NCBI RefSeq assembly: GCF_030253575.1
Contig: NC_080557.1
Coordinates: 48,591,501-48,655,500 of the forward strand
From: Rhododendron vialii
Taxonomy: Eukaryota > Streptophyta > Magnoliopsida > Ericales > Ericaceae
DNA length: 64,000 bases
Direction of reading: 5' to 3'
Positions within the stretch are counted from its first letter, which is position 1, and the number at the start of each line of letters is the position of its first letter. A program made the position numbers and the translations under genes. Shown piece after piece: positions 53,301-64,000 of the stretch. The notes below the pieces were generated by a model. It made no database searches. It was not told where the DNA came from and saw only the letters and a program-made list of their open reading frames with translations.

Positions 53301-54387
53301 CTCTAATTTGTACACGGATGGCATCCCTTGATGCCTTTCCAATAAATTCATTACTTATCAGCTATGAAGCACCGACACCTCTAGAGGTCGAGGTATCGCA
53401 GTGTCAGACACGGGGACACGTACGGGACACGCCACGTGGCGTGTCCCCTACTTTAATTTGAATTTTTCAGGGGGACACCGCGGGGACACGGAAGGGGCCA
53501 AACTGCAATTTTAAAAAAAATTTGGGGGCCAAACTGTAATTTTTGAAAAAATTGGGGGTCAAACTGTAATTTTTTTAAAAAAAATTGGGGCCAAATTATA
53601 ATATTTTTAAAATTTTTGGGTGCCAAACTATAATTATTTATTTATTTATATATATAAATAAATAAATAAATATACACGTGGCGTGTCCCCTGCCGTGTCC
53701 GTGTCCCCATTTTTTTAGAATTCCCGTGTCCCGGTGTCGGTTTCGGTGTCCGTGTCCGTGCATCATAGCTTATCAGGAAAAAGGATTTTAGAAGAACACG
53801 AATTCGTCAAATTGTAGAACCGAGAAAATATGTATATCTTGTAAAAAGTCCCTCTTTAATATAACAAGAAAGTTGGCACACACTATGCCGGTGCACATTT
53901 TTAGGTTTGTTCTGCATACTGGGGTAGTTGTTATGATTTGGTGGTTTTTAATCAATTACTCTTTTGCCCAGGTGTAACCGCCCATGCCAAGTTATAATTG
54001 ATGCATAACTGATTTTGGAGAGAGGAATTATTGAAATAGTAAAAGTATACACAATCTCAAAAAAAGAGGAAACCAAAAATGTGTTCTCCCTTTCTATATC
54101 AGAATAGATATATAGATAGATATTAGAATGAATAGATAGATAACAAGAAACCAATGATAAACCCAATATCAAAAGAAGTAGATGGGTGTTACCAGATGAG
54201 AAGAGAGGATGGCTTTGACACCATGACCCATCAAGTACTTGATGGTTGGGACAGCTGCTCGGATTCTGGTATCATCGGTGATATTGAAATTGTCATCCAA
54301 AGGAACATTCAGATCAACCCTCACAAACACCTTCTTTCCCTTCAGATCTGGTTCCTTCAGATTACCTACACTCCTCTTTGTCACCAT
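50313..54387 (-). CDS. PGK3: Cytosolic phosphoglycerate kinase, complete
   Basis: Six exons on the minus strand: 54387-54193, 52700-52623, 52509-52249, 51412-51095, 50828-50670 and 50507-50313 (stop TGA). All are multiples of three; the total is 401 residues, exactly the usual length of plant cytosolic PGK. There is no transit peptide: it starts [19 protein letters not shown]. Landmarks are [105 protein letters not shown] and [20 protein letters not shown]. It converts 1,3-bisphosphoglycerate and ADP to 3-phosphoglycerate and ATP in glycolysis. Oddity: the usually invariant VGGSKVSSKIGVIESL reads [16 protein letters not shown] here, with changes in the nucleotide-binding loop region. Intron 1 holds a hAT-like MITE. 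A broken plastid-type paralogue begins about 200 bp upstream. Confidence 0.93.
53362..53768. mobile_element. hAT-like MITE (CTATGAAGCACC family), copy 2
   Basis: Starts CTATGAAGCACCGACAC and ends GTGCATCATAG. Both flanks are CTTATCAG (53354-53361 and 53769-53776), a perfect 8-bp target duplication. It is 407 bp, with GGACAC/GTGTCC clusters at both ends and an AT-rich middle. Same family as 19997-20663. It lies in PGK intron 1. Confidence 0.9.
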
Positions 54388-54588
54388 TTCGACTCCTTCC
54401 TAACTAACAATCATCGAAACGAAAACACAAACAAAATCATCAGCAGATCAATCAATTATCTACATGCATGATGTGCATGAACAAGGGGGAATTTGAACTT
54501 ACTGCGATATGAGATCACACAAGTAGAGATGAATTGGATAATTCTCCTTCTGGAAGAGTGATACTCCACTAAAGAGGCAAATGGAGGA

Positions 54589-55051
54589 TGGGCTTGAAAC
54601 AGCCCCAACGAGGTAGTCTAGTTCCTGATATGCGGAAATAAAAAAGCTAGGTGAGGGGAGACATAATTAGTGGGGTATTGATCTGTTAAGCTCTCTATGG
54701 AAAGAGTAGGATGCCTTGGAGAAGGACCCAACATCCACAGGTGTGGCAGATGCATGAGAATAATCTCTTGTCATCTGCCCAGCCATGTAGATTATTCAGG
54801 TGAAAACATACATTTATATAAGCAGTGTATCTACATCTGCATATGTTCCAGTTACATTCTACAAAATGAAGTTCTGCATAGTGGCCACAGGTGAAACATC
54901 AAGGACAAGAGCAAACTGAGTTATTCCAACCTTCTAAAGAAGGAAGCCGGCAAGAGATGGCTTCAAGAATTTTGTGACCCCTTCGGTGGAGGCATGAGCC
55001 CTGTGTGCAGTGCCAAATGCGCCATTGACATAGAGATCCGCCAACGAGGCT

Positions 55052-55095
<44 letters not shown>

Positions 55096-56504
55096 GAACC
55101 TCACATTCTCAAGAAGAAGAACACCGCCTTCAGGAAGGGAAGCCACCAATTTTTCAACCTCCAGACCAATACAGTCATCGGCCTTCACAACCTGTTCCCA
55201 TTGACATAGAATGGTAGCAGGAACAACCCATGTTTAATGAACACCAGATACTCTATTAAAAGGAACGTATTTTACTTGCATTTTGACAGTAAAAGGAGGG
55301 TGTACCTGAATACCAAGGAGTTCAGATAACCTGGGCACAAGAGGGGGCCAAACTGAATTTTGGAGTAACACCTTTTGGCCGTCCCTGAGAATTCAAGGGA
55401 CTGAATTAGCTAAGCTCAACTAGTTCAAAACCAGATATCTTAAGCCTTGTTACAAGCTCAAAACTACATAAAGCTAAATAAAAAAACAATTATGCATCCA
55501 AAGAAGCCATGCTCAGTGTGAATTTAAAGCTGCCATACCGCTTAGCACTAAAATGCTAGGAAATTGATTAAATTATGCTAAGGTAACCAAATTTCTCGTT
55601 CAACTGGCACTGCAATAAAGACTAGTGGAAAGAAGCCTCCTTCCTGGAAAAGTGCGATGAACCCAAGTACCAACAGCCTTTGTGATGTCCACCAGAGTAT
55701 TCTAAAAGCAATTATAGAATTATGAGATATGAGGGTACGTCCTCTTCTCTAAACGTCATATACTAAGTAGTTTAAGTAATAAGTACACGCTCGTAAATAA
55801 AAATAAATGAGATATGACCGAATTTGTTATGAGAAACGGAAAATGTAGAACTCCATGAGACACATAAAAGATGAAGTATTTACCAGCAGCGAAACAAATC
55901 AGTACCAAAAGAAAAAGAAAAGAGGAAATCCATCAACCTTGCTTCGGAAAATTGCCTAGAAAAAACCATCGGTTGACTCCCATGAAACTGAGTTCATAAT
56001 TGGAAAATTTCAGAGAATGGCAATTGAAGATGAGATACAGCAAGACTACAACTTTACAAGTCAAACAGTCAAACTTAATTTCCGATTAGGCAAGGAAAAC
56101 TCACCAAGTGACTGGAAAGAATAACTTTAGCCCCATTGGCCATCAAATGCTTGATAGTAGGGACAGCAGCTCGAATTCTGGTATCATCGGCGATCTTCTG
56201 GGTATCGTCCAAAGGGACATTCAAATCGGCCCTGACAAAGACCTTCTTACCCTTCAAGTCGGAGGCGGTGAGGTCTCCAGCGCTCTTCTTGGCCATGCAG
56301 ACCAACCATCTGGAGGCTTTTCCACGGCCCTTGTTGAGGGATCGGAAGTTGGAGCCGACGTGGAGGGTGAGGAGAGGGTCCGCGGCGGAGAGGGGAGCAG
56401 AAGAATAGGGTGGTGGTAGGGAGAGACGGCGATCGGGCGCGAGAGGGGGAAGAAGAAGTAGTGGGAATGAGAGACAGGGACGTCCGTGCCGCTGCAGAGG
56501 CCAT
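54589..56504 (-). pseudogene. Plastid-type phosphoglycerate kinase, truncated pseudogene
   Basis: Four exons at the family positions: 56504-56105, 55384-55306, 55191-54931 and 54624 to about 54589. The transit-peptide region starts [19 protein letters not shown] in one frame, but continues ([18 protein letters not shown], then [18 protein letters not shown]) in another, so there is a frameshift in exon 1. Exon 2 is 79 instead of 78 bp, with one extra base in a G/C run near 55351, and loses the frame. Exon 3 ([20 protein letters not shown]...) has TAG where the family has a Gln codon (54936-54934), and NDAFGTAH reads NGAFGTAH. Exon 4 keeps only [12 protein letters not shown]; the rest of the gene is deleted. 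The plastid enzyme would serve the Calvin cycle. An internal start at MAKKS could only give a short fragment. Confidence 0.85.
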
Positions 56505-56509
56505 TGCTC

Positions 56510-56545
<36 letters not shown>

Positions 56546-57160
56546 TGGAGTCTTGGTGGGGAGAGCCTCTTCTCGCACCCCCCCTGACACACCCCCTCCC
56601 CCCGGCCCCACCACCTTTTCCCCCTTTGCCCCTCCTCCCCTCCTTTTTCGATTTTTTTTCTTTTTACTTTGATTTGTTTTTTTTTTGTTTTTTAAAAGTA
56701 AATAATTACTGTTTTTTTTTTACTTTTACTAATTTTTTTATACTTTTAAAATACTTTAATTACCGGTTTAGTTTTTTTTTAACTTTTACTAGTTTTTTTT
56801 CTTTTCAAAAACTTTAATTACTGTTTTTGTTTTTTTTTTTAACTTTTAACTTTTACTATTTTTTTTGTTTTACTTTTACTAGTTTTTTGTTTTACTGAAT
56901 GTGTGGTTCTAATTGAAGATAAAAAGAAAATTTAAATGAGTGGTTATAGTTGAAGATAAAAAGAAATCTGAACAAGTGGTTAGAAATAAAATAGATAAAA
57001 GATATAAATAAAAACAAAATTAATGAATTCAATAACATAAAAGAATTAGAAAAATTTTAATAAGAGTAAAAAAATAAGAGTAAAATTTCAATAACATAAA
57101 AAAATTTATTCACGTATATAATATTAAATAATTTGAAAATACATATAAAGAGTAAAAAAA
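56505..57160. other. Upstream flank of the PGK pseudogene
   Basis: A GA repeat at 56511-56540, then a pyrimidine-rich block (CCCCTCC type) and long T tracts to about 56900, then AT-rich sequence. No gene seen. Confidence 0.5.
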
Positions 57161-58228
57161 TAAGTGTTCCGATTTTTAATTCATTTGAATCGGTGCGAAA
57201 ATCTTATTTTTCTTATCATTTCATCCTAAATGGTCGTAATAAATTTTTGACTCTAAGGCATTTCAATGAGCACCCTAAGAGAGACCTGTAACTAAATAAG
57301 GAACCTTAGGATACTTGTTGAACAGTCTTAGAGTTAAAAATTCATTATGACTATTGAAGATAAAATGATAAAAAAAATAAGATCTTTGCACCGATTCAAC
57401 CGGATTGAAAATTGGAACACTTAAATAATATTAAATAAATAAAAATGAAAAAAGATATAAAAGTTATTAAGTAAATAAATGAGAAATAAAAAATAGGTTG
57501 ATTACTTACGTATATAATATTAAATAATTTAAAAATACATATAAACAGTAAAAAAATAAGTGTTCTGATTTTTAATTCGTTTGAACCGGTGTAAGGATCT
57601 TATTTTTCTTATCATTTCATCATAAATGGTTGTAATAAATTTTTGGCTCTAAGGCTTTTCAATGAGCACCTTAAGAGAGACCTGAAAGTAAATAAAGAAC
57701 CTTAGGATACTTGTTGAACGGTCTTAGAGCTAAAAATTCATTATGACTATTGAAGATAAAATGATAAAAAAAAATAAGATCTTTGCACCGATTCAACCAG
57801 ATTGAAAATTGAAACACTTAAATAATATTAAATAAATAAAAATGAAAAAAGATATAAAAGTTATTAAGTAAATAAATAAGAAATAAAATAAGAAAATGCC
57901 GTGGGTTGAATTATTGGCGGGTATAATATTAAATAATTCAAAAATACATATAAAGAGTAAAAAAATAAGTGTTCCAATTTTTAATTCGTTTGAACCGGTG
58001 CGAAGATCTTATTTTTCTTATCATTTCATCCTAAATGGTCGTAATGAATTTTTGGCTCTAAAGCCTTTCAATAAGCACCCTAAGAGAGACCTGAAACTAA
58101 ATAATAAGTCTTAGGGTACTTGTTGAAAGGCCTTCGAGCAAAAAATTCATTATGATCACTGAAGACAAAATGATAAAAAAAATAAGATATTTGCATCGAT
58201 TCAATCGGATTGAAAATTGGAACGCTTA
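57161..58228. repeat. Tandem array of three hairpin (inverted-repeat) units
   Basis: Each unit is a 263-264-bp inverted repeat with ends TAAGTGTTC... and ...GAACACTTA: 57161-57423, 57557-57820 and 57966-58228 (the last tip is GAACGCTTA). Inside, TCGGTGCGAAAATCTTATTT pairs with AAATAAGATCTTTGCACCGA. ATGGTCGTAATAAATTTTTG pairs with the AAAAATTCATTATGACTATT side. Spacers between units are also repeated, giving a period of 396-409 bp. It is non-coding. Predicted short frames here are accidental. Confidence 0.9.
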
Positions 58229-60419
58229 AATAATATTAAATAAATAAAAATGAGAAAAGATATAAAAGTTATTAAGTAAATAAAAAAAGAAAAGAAAATG
58301 CCGTGGGTTGGGTGAATTGCCCGGGGGTATTTTGGTCTGGGGGGTGGGGTCGGGCAGGAGGGTGGGTGTCAGGGGGGGCGCGCAAAGAGAATTACCTTGG
58401 TGGGGAATTAACAAAGAAGGAAGTACTGGTACTTGTACTTAGATTGAGAAGGCGGGGGATGGGGTGTATTTGTGGACGTTATATAAAAAAGCAAGTTTAT
58501 CAGCTACTTCAAAGTAGCTTTGTGTTTGGTAGTTGGAAGTTTAATTTAGTTTATTCGGTTTTGTTATTGTCAGTTTAATAAGTTGACGATAAATACATTA
58601 TAAGATAAAGAAATACATATTTTTGTGTATTTTTATATCTTTTAATATACATTTACACTCTCACTATTGTCAGCCCACTGAGCAGATTTTAGAATTTTCC
58701 TAATTTATTTTAGTTTTGGTAGTGGGTGGAGAGAGAAATAGAGTAATGATCGAAGATAGGGATAATAATTGGAGAGAGATAGAGAAAGATGAAAAAGTAA
58801 TAATTGAAAAAATAGGACAATAATTGAAGAAAAAAATAGAGTAATGATTGAAAACAAAATTAAAACTAAACGGTTAACCGAACAAAGCCTTTATAGTTAT
58901 TTTGGCTTACAAAAAGGGGAAAAATACCCCTGCAGCAGAGAAGGAAAACAAGGAGGTATTTTGCCTCCGTCTACGGTTGTAAGCTAAAAATAGTTTACAA
59001 CTGTTTGTAAGCAATCCATTTTTTTATTTGTTTTATCTCTCCCTCTCTCTTTATTAATAATATTTTAATAAAAAATAGGTAAAATAGATTATATTGATGT
59101 AGTGTTAAAAATTTATGTGTAGGTAAAATGAAAATTATGCACTGTTCAAGAGCTTTTTTAGCAAATGACTGGTAAATTTGCTCTAAGATTGAGAAAAAGA
59201 AGGCAGTACTAGTATTTAGAATATGTACATCAACAATAGCTTAAATACCTAAGTAGTAAAAAAACACCTTTTTTTACTTTACCTATCCATTATTTTCTAT
59301 CCCATGACACTAACCTCTCTACTACTCCTCTCTATTCCCATTAAACAGTATAAAAAAATACTCCACCTGTGATGATAAGGTACTCAGGTAAAGTGGGTGT
59401 GGGACAGAGGAAAAAGAAAAAAAAATATTTTAATTTTTTGTTCATGAATAGTTGCTCGATAGATGTAGAGAGGATTTTTAGAAAAAATAGCTTCAGGTTT
59501 GCAGAGACTGTTGCAAGCTGTTTTTGGGCATTTGATTTGGTAAAACAGCTACATAAGTGAGTTTTGCTAGTCTCATGTACATGCTTTTAGAATTGATAAG
59601 GCGGGGGATGGGGTGTATTTGTGGGCATTAAGATTGAGAAAGAGAAGGAGGGGGGAAGGGGATCAGTGATGATTGGGCATCAACAATAATACATACATAA
59701 TAATTCAAACATGGAGCTCGCACATAATACTATATGTGAAGTTTATATATATGCGAGAGATTATATTTAATGTTGTGTTTGAATTATTACATGAGTATCA
59801 TTTTTGCTATCCTATCGTTGAGGAGAGGTTCAAGATGTTCGACTATGCTTTCCAAGCGCGCGCTCTCTCTCCGTCAAAAACAAGAAGAACAAACCAAACA
59901 AAAAGTTCACACTTATGTCACTCACGGCTTTCGATCCCCTGTGTGTTGCTCTGGTTTCGTTTCAGGCCCCCTTTACTGGGCACGGTTCCCAAAACCCGAA
60001 CCAAATAGAATTGTCCCCATACTCTAGTCATTTCATTTTGGTCTCCTTACAAGTACAAAAAAAATATTAAAAATTTAAGAACACAATTTTAAAAACTCAA
60101 CTCCAAATAAAAACGTATTCAGAGTTGTTCAATATATGTGAGTCAATGTGTATTCAACTAATTTAGACACGTCTGTATCCAGAGTTAGTTTTGTTTGGAA
60201 ATTCTGTTCAAGTAACAGCATATGAAATTTGCTCCGAACACGAGTGCGTCTTTGCTCCAAAACAGATGCATGAGGTGAGTCAAGTGACCCATGGCTAACG
60301 CTAATATTATGTCGTTGATTGAGAACATTACTATAAATGAAAGTGTAGATATGGTACCTGTGACCCCCGTGACCCCTCGAGGCAGTATTAGCTCCTCGAT
60401 ACTCGGTTATGAGAACTTG
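58229..60419. other. Intergenic region, no gene recognised
   Basis: A G-rich stretch (58310-58385) is followed by AT-rich sequence. GGCGGGGGATGGGGTGTATT occurs at 58451 and again at 59599, so the two sides of a 1.1-kb segment share a direct repeat. Probable decayed MITEs with GCTTTGT-type tips lie around 58517-58892. No exon structure was found. Confidence 0.4.
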
Positions 60420-61060
60420 AATTTTTTTAGTTTCCACATTTGTACTCAATTGATATTCGGCTAACTTTTAAGAGAGCCCTTATTTTACCGAGAAAATGAC
60501 GGCTCAGGACATGTTGATAATTAATATCAGTCAAATACATGCTAAGAACATTTGTTAATGCTGAAAATGTCTTTGGTGGATATTAATTATCCAAACACGT
60601 CCTTATCTGTCATTTTCCAATAACAAAATGTTACTCCTTCCGTCTCTATTTAATAATAAATGTTACGGTACACATCCCGTACCATTATAGAGATTGAAAA
60701 TGAAAAACATATGACATTTTAATCCATATCAGAGAGTATAAGGTTTAACTTAAAACTTTGGGAAGTGCTCTTAAACAACAAGAGTTGTACTAGTATTCAT
60801 TATTTTGACGAGATGAATTGTAAAATTATAAAAAAAATGGATTTATGTTAAAAAAATTTAAAGAAGACAATATTTTAGACAAATAAGATAACTGTTTAAT
60901 ATTTTTTTCGTTTTTAGTGATTTTTTTTTTGTTTCTTTCGGCAATAATTTTGTAATTTCTAGACTTTTATTGTCCAGACGAATGATTAATCTAAAAATTT
61001 ACAATGAAAAACTTACAAAAAAGTTACGAAAAATAAAAAATACCAAAATAAAACATCAGC
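60420..61060. repeat. Dispersed repeat, copy 2 (see 13905-14720)
   Basis: It shares TTTGTACTCAATTGATATTC, AACATTTGTTAATGCTGAAA, CCGTACCATT, GATTGAAAATGAAAAACAT and a Stowaway-like end with the copy at 14 kb. The order of the two main blocks is reversed relative to that copy. Confidence 0.75.
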
Positions 61061-61382
61061 TTATGAATTTACAAGAACGCATCATAATATTAAAATGACA
61101 TCATCACCGTCAAAGCGCACACAGATGTGGAAAAAAATGAGTGTAATATACTTTTTGATGAAATTCATACTATTTCAATCAATAAAAATGAAAATAACTC
61201 AAGAGAGTGAACAAAACTCAACTAGACAAAAATGCCATCGGCCCCGTGTGCGTTATTTTCCTCTCCCGCCACTGCACCCAAAATCGAAAAGTTTTTTAAA
61301 GAGAAATAAAAATCCCTCCATTTTTTCCAACCAAACCCCCACGCCACCCCACCCCTAATTTTCATTTCCTTTTTTTTTTCTC

Positions 61383-61385
<3 letters not shown>

Positions 61386-61417
<32 letters not shown>
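61386..61417. repeat. (CT)n microsatellite in the 5' region of the BRCT gene
   Basis: About 16 CT units, roughly 200 bp upstream of the chosen start codon, followed by CCCTCCCTCCC. Confidence 0.93.
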
Positions 61418-61421
<4 letters not shown>

Positions 61422-61614
61422 CCTCCCCTTCATCCTTCCTCTGGAAGTTTTATGGTCTCCCTTCAGTCACTGCCTCCTCTCCACAGTCACACATTCGCTT
61501 TTCCCTTTCCTACAGTAATAAACTACCACTATTTGTTTTCGTCTTCCTCAAGAAGACACTCCCCGGTTCGTAAGTCACACCCTCTGAAAGCCGTTAGGTT
61601 TCTGTTTGGTTCAA

Positions 61615-64000
61615 ATGTTGGGGACCAAACAAGATTCAACAGTTTTATACGACCACCCCTCCGAAACCTTCACCGGTGTTCGTTTTGTTCTCCTTGGATT
61701 CGATCCCATCAACGCCCAAAAGGTTTCCCCTTCTCCCTCGTTACTATAATTATTACTGCTAATTTAATTGTTCAACTCCTCGGATTGTTTTAAGTTTACA
61801 TTTTTATTGACCGGGTGTCCATTTATTTACTTACATGGTTCATGTTTCTTCTCCAAAATTTTGAAATTATCACCTACAGGTCAGATCGAAGCTTGTTAAT
61901 GGCGGTGGTGTTGATGTTTGTCATTACGGCCCCCATTGCACTCATGTCATCGTCGACAAGCTTGTTTATGTAAGTAGCACCATTCTTGATTATCTGCTCG
62001 TTATTTCAATGGAATTGGGGGATGTGAATATCTTGTGGAGAATTCAAAATTGAACTCTTTTGTGGTGCAGGATGATCCTATGTGTGTTGCTGCTCGAGCA
62101 GATGGAAAGGTTTTAGTCACTGGGTTATGGGTTGATCATAGTTTTGATATCGGCATGCCTGTTGATCCCACATCTGTGAGTTTCTTTATCCAATTTACTT
62201 AATTCTGTATCCCGAGAGGATTCAGTCATGTATATGTTTGAAATCTGATAAATATGCAGTCTTTTATTCACTTTTTTGCTGTTGGTTGTTGAAGATAGAA
62301 CAAACTCCAGGATACTGATGTTGTTCTACTACTATGATCTCTCCACACACACACACACAAAAAAAAAAAAAACAGTCAAATTTGCTTCGGCAGCTCAGCT
62401 CCTTTCATATGCTATCTAGTTGTCTTTTGTATCAGAATTCTATCCCAACAGTATACCAGTTCATAAAATTTTTATATTTGTATGATTCTCCTTCTGTTCA
62501 TCAAATATACAATTTGAAAATTTTGCAAGTGGGCTAGGTCTCACTATTGCAACTCCTAGTCATTTTTATTTTTTTTTGGCAAGTACTGTCATTGAAACTT
62601 TGTTGGTAGCCTGGCACTAATGTGGTAAAATTTATTACCATAGTTACAACACTTGCGTGGTGACTTGGGCTTCCCATTTCACCATGAACATCATATTGAC
62701 AATGTTGCGGCTTTGCCGATAATCCTGTTGTCAAATATTTCACATGTTGTAAGAACTAGTTCAGTAATCATCCCTGGCTAGAGCCCACTGCTTTGGTTGG
62801 GGATGGGGGGTATTTGGCGTCGGCCATGACAAATAATGGGATTAGTTTATGAGTTTATGCTATTAGTTTATTGCTTTATCTTTTACCTAATGATGAGTCC
62901 TAGCTAAGTTGGAATAGGCTACTTAAACAATAACAATGACAATAGTACCCCCGTAATCCTCATGCGTCGATGGTATAGGCGGAGGAGACTGGGGACAGAC
63001 TTACCTTTAGCAATATATGCACAAAGTAGCTGCTTTGAGAAAGTTTTACCGTGGAAATAATGGCCCCTCTACTAGTATAGGCTACTAGCTGCAGTAGATA
63101 ATTTTCACCTACACAAAAACGGTGGTTTCCTTGCCAAGAGGGGGATTGCTAGGCCTCAGTTATTCTCGAGTGGTTAACAATTCTTACGACTACCCAACAG
63201 TGTATGGCCTGGAGGTCTAGCCGAAGTTACTTTTAGTTGCCCACTTTGTTCGTTATATTTCAGAAGTTAATTCTCGTAGGATGTGCGCTTGGGATACCGG
63301 CATAACATTGAGTTTAGATATAGATGATTTGTACGTAATACTGTTTCTAATGTCTTACTTTGTGGCAGAGCTAGTTCATGGATGTAGTCATCGATGGATA
63401 CAAGCCAATGCTCTGGCCCCTATTTGATATTTTTCTACAGCTGATATACGAAAAGTCTATTACTGTGCTAGTGCATGATATTAAGCCCCAATGAATCAAT
63501 GATTGTGGTCATCTAACTTATACAATAACCAGATTTCTTTGTTTTGTTTTGTTTTTTCCTTTTTAACATATACAATGTCTACAATCTCATTGGAATGGTT
63601 ATCTGTCATCTCACAGGTTATGTATAGACCTTCAACAGATTTGGATGGAATTCCGGGTGCTAAGTCTCTCGTAGTTTGCCTGACTGGCTACCAAAGGCAA
63701 GATCGAGACGATATTATGGTTGGTATTAGCCTTTACAAGCGTGTTTCTTTCTGTTTATCCAACTTATCTGCAGTTCATCATATCTGGTTTTATCCTTACT
63801 AAGATCCATTTACCATAAACTAGTTATAGTTCCTTCATATGAACATGTTGTCTTTCCAATTGTACTTCCTTTCAGACAATGGTTGGGCTAATGGGGGCAA
63901 CTTTTTCAAAGCCGCTGGTGGCCAACAAAGTTACTCATCTCATATGCTACAAATATGAAGGTGCGTTGTTCTCTTGGTTTTAAACATTTACCTTCAGTAT
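61615..64000 (+). CDS. BRCT-domain protein, 5' part (cut by the window edge)
   Basis: Exons 61615-61722, 61880-61969, 62071-62175, 63617-63718 and 63876-63960 join in phase to about 163 residues; the gene continues past 64000. I chose the start at 61615 (MLGTKQDSTVLYDHPSETF) because it is in frame with the first BRCT strand GVRFVLLGFDPINAQK. A longer upstream frame (from 61452) is out of frame with that. BRCT repeat 1 runs to VNGGGVDVCHYGPHCTHVIV, DDPMCVAARADGK and VTGLWVDHSFDIGMPVDPTS with the conserved Trp. Repeat 2 begins IPGAKSLVVCLTGYQRQDRD and continues MVGLMGATFSKPLVANKVTH. Paired BRCT repeats bind phosphoproteins in DNA-damage responses. Plant homologues are annotated as BRCT-domain DNA-repair proteins; the exact partner is unknown. 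Confidence 0.88.

Noticed and set aside
56505-56614. Upstream extension of PGK exon 1 (MVGPGGGG...)
   Set aside because: It runs through the GA repeat and lies in the frame of the mature enzyme, not of the transit peptide start MASAAAR; it is a by-product of the frameshift.
61452-61614. Longer N-terminal frame for the BRCT gene starting MVSLQSLPPLHSHTF
   Set aside because: It is out of frame with the BRCT strand GVRFVLLGFDPINAQK; the ATG at 61615 is in frame and resembles related proteins.
1-64000. CRISPR arrays, operons, ribosome-binding sites or bacterial genes
   Set aside because: The genes are split by GT-AG introns and the repeats are plant transposons; regular short repeats here (GTGAACAGT leader, hairpin array) lack spacer structure of CRISPR.

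Overview
The window is nuclear DNA of a flowering plant. It is AT-rich, its genes have many short exons with GT-AG introns, and plant transposons of several classes surround or interrupt them. Long CT/GA microsatellites, Stowaway-type MITEs and a plastid/cytosolic phosphoglycerate kinase gene pair fit a eudicot; I cannot name the species. I recognised six protein-coding loci plus one broken gene by reading exons and splice sites directly.

Layout. (1) 1-3282, plus: 3' part of an ER-lumen DnaJ co-chaperone (ERdj3B type); its J domain lies outside the window. (2) About 3640-4600: 5'-truncated LINE fragment. (3) 4987-7323, minus: complete five-exon TAF13 (TFIID subunit). (4) 7600-12300: spacer with a microsatellite, a Stowaway MITE, a foldback repeat and a 128-bp tandem duplication. 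(5) 12317-13609, minus: complete three-exon membrane protein of the TMEM205/DUF4149 type. (6) 13610-17700: repeat-rich spacer with a possible Helitron end. (7) 18740-48480, plus: complete DEAD-box RNA helicase of the RH10/Rrp3/DDX47 type. Its 1,305-bp coding sequence is spread over almost 30 kb because two introns hold about 10.5 kb and 9.6 kb of nested transposons. (8) 50313-54387, minus: complete cytosolic phosphoglycerate kinase. A truncated plastid-type PGK pseudogene (54589-56504) lies immediately upstream. (9) 56505-61614: AT-rich spacer with a three-unit array of hairpin repeats and a second copy of a repeat also found near 14 kb. (10) 61615-64000, plus: 5' end of a BRCT-domain protein, cut by the window edge.

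Transposons inside the helicase gene. The first intron carries a solo LTR with a 5-bp target duplication. A later intron carries a decayed Ty3/gypsy element, itself interrupted by a small hAT-like MITE, followed by a 3.2-kb gag-only LTR element. The next large intron carries a second gag-only element, interrupted by a 1-kb hAT-like element and by a 5.26-kb Ty1/copia element. The copia element has LTRs that read as identical and a perfect target duplication; its only visible lesion is a frameshift next to a CT run. The gypsy and gag-only elements share LTR tips and primer-binding sites, so they look like one autonomous/non-autonomous family. The gag-only elements also encode an acidic, repeat-containing protein that I cannot assign.

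The host genes are unrelated housekeeping functions (ER folding, transcription initiation, membrane, rRNA processing, glycolysis, DNA repair) and form no operon-like unit. The most unusual content is the transposon biology: nested insertions, hAT-like MITEs with hexamer-rich sub-ends and perfect 8-bp target duplications, the acidic gag-only family, a hairpin array, and the decay of one of two tandem PGK genes.
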